A stretch of DNA of 64,000 nucleotides, from the NCBI RefSeq assembly GCF_041911615.1, contig NZ_JAYROR010000074.1, forward strand, positions 1 through 64,000, written 5' to 3'. The position numbers and the translations under genes are program-made. This DNA comes from Zoogloea sp041911615. GTDB lineage: Bacteria; Pseudomonadota; Gammaproteobacteria; Burkholderiales; Rhodocyclaceae. Of the stretch, positions 63,856 through 64,000 are shown piece by piece. Numbering within the stretch: position 1 is the stretch's first letter; each line of letters begins with the position of its first letter. The notes beneath the pieces were generated by a model. That model saw only the letters and a program-made list of their open reading frames with translations, was not told the origin of the DNA and made no database searches.

Positions 63856-64000
63856 TCAACCTCCAGTGCCTCCGACGGTCAGGCCGTCGATGCGCAGCGT
63901 CGGCTGGCCGACGCCCACCGGGACGCTCTGGCCATCCTTGCCGCAAGTGCCGACGCCGGGGTCCAGCGCCAGGTCGTTGCCGATCATCGAGACCCGGGTC
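63856..64000 (-). CDS. tldD: Metalloprotease TldD, C-terminal end only
   Basis: The final 47 codons before the TGA at 63858-63856: VSMIGNDLALDPGVGTCGKD, then QSVPVGVGQPTLRIDGL and TVGGTGG. This is the conserved C-terminus of TldD, which with TldE (PmbA) forms a protease acting on modified peptides. The rest lies beyond the right edge. Confidence 0.9.
   Translation of the reverse strand, partial: TRVSMIGNDLALDPGVGTCGKDGQSVPVGVGQPTLRIDGLTVGGTGG

Overview
The window looks like a chromosomal segment of a betaproteobacterium of the Rhodocyclales type (Azoarcus, Aromatoleum, Thauera and relatives). This is inferred from the high GC content, dense ATGA-overlapping operons, a BoxR/BzdR-type regulator (XRE helix-turn-helix fused to a shikimate-kinase-like domain), CoA-dependent aromatic catabolism, and many dispersed GGGGCGAATTCATTCGCCC-type repeats. 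No rRNA, tRNA, CRISPR array, transposase or prophage gene was seen.

Layout. 1-3.3 kb: the start of an unknown gene running off the left edge, a strong promoter followed by a short candidate small RNA rich in CUCC motifs, and a large STAND NTPase (DUF4062-like, NB-ARC, TPR). 3.3-18.4 kb: an aromatic-acid uptake and beta-oxidation cluster. It has a CoA ligase, a large acyl-CoA dehydrogenase, a hydratase, an SDR dehydrogenase (broken by an in-frame TAA), a thiolase, a CoA-transferase, a thioesterase, a LIV-type ABC transporter with a fused permease-ATPase, and the BoxR-like regulator. The binding-protein/dehydrogenase promoter and the liv promoter share three exact 8-10 bp words. 18.5-23.3 kb: a hemerythrin-like protein, the 3' remnant of an IclR regulator, a cNMP-domain/acetate-kinase/PduL fusion, and a membrane acyltransferase.

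23.3-33.8 kb: a second catabolic cluster. An MhpB-like extradiol dioxygenase, an HsaA-like flavin monooxygenase and its flavin reductase could hydroxylate and cleave a phenolic ring. An AraC regulator, SDR, thiolase, acyl-CoA dehydrogenase, alpha-methylacyl-CoA racemase and enoyl-CoA hydratase could degrade a (methyl-branched) side chain. The genes are separated by REP pairs and by two copies of a repeat whose hairpins covary. 33.8-37.9 kb: a LysR regulator divergent from an SbtA-type bicarbonate transporter, a phased 21-bp repeat array, and two small genes (one a NYN-LOTUS protein).

38-64 kb: mainly housekeeping and signalling. It includes gpmI, DUF3025, pyrC, rsmI, a yraN-HIRAN-gmhA/diaA-BON lipoprotein operon, a Csp copper-storage protein, an Hpt protein, a Ser/Thr kinase with a degenerate cyclase domain next to a haem-binding HAMP sensor, nhaD, kup, a MocR regulator, an SDR, a glutathione peroxidase, gluQ, a PAS-GGDEF protein, aroG, a radical SAM protein, two exported proteins and the 3' end of tldD.

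The most unusual items are the cNMP-AckA-PduL fusion, the 21-bp phased array, the covarying repeat element, the CUCC-rich small RNA candidate, the exported HIRAN protein and the kinase/pseudo-cyclase/haem-sensor pair.
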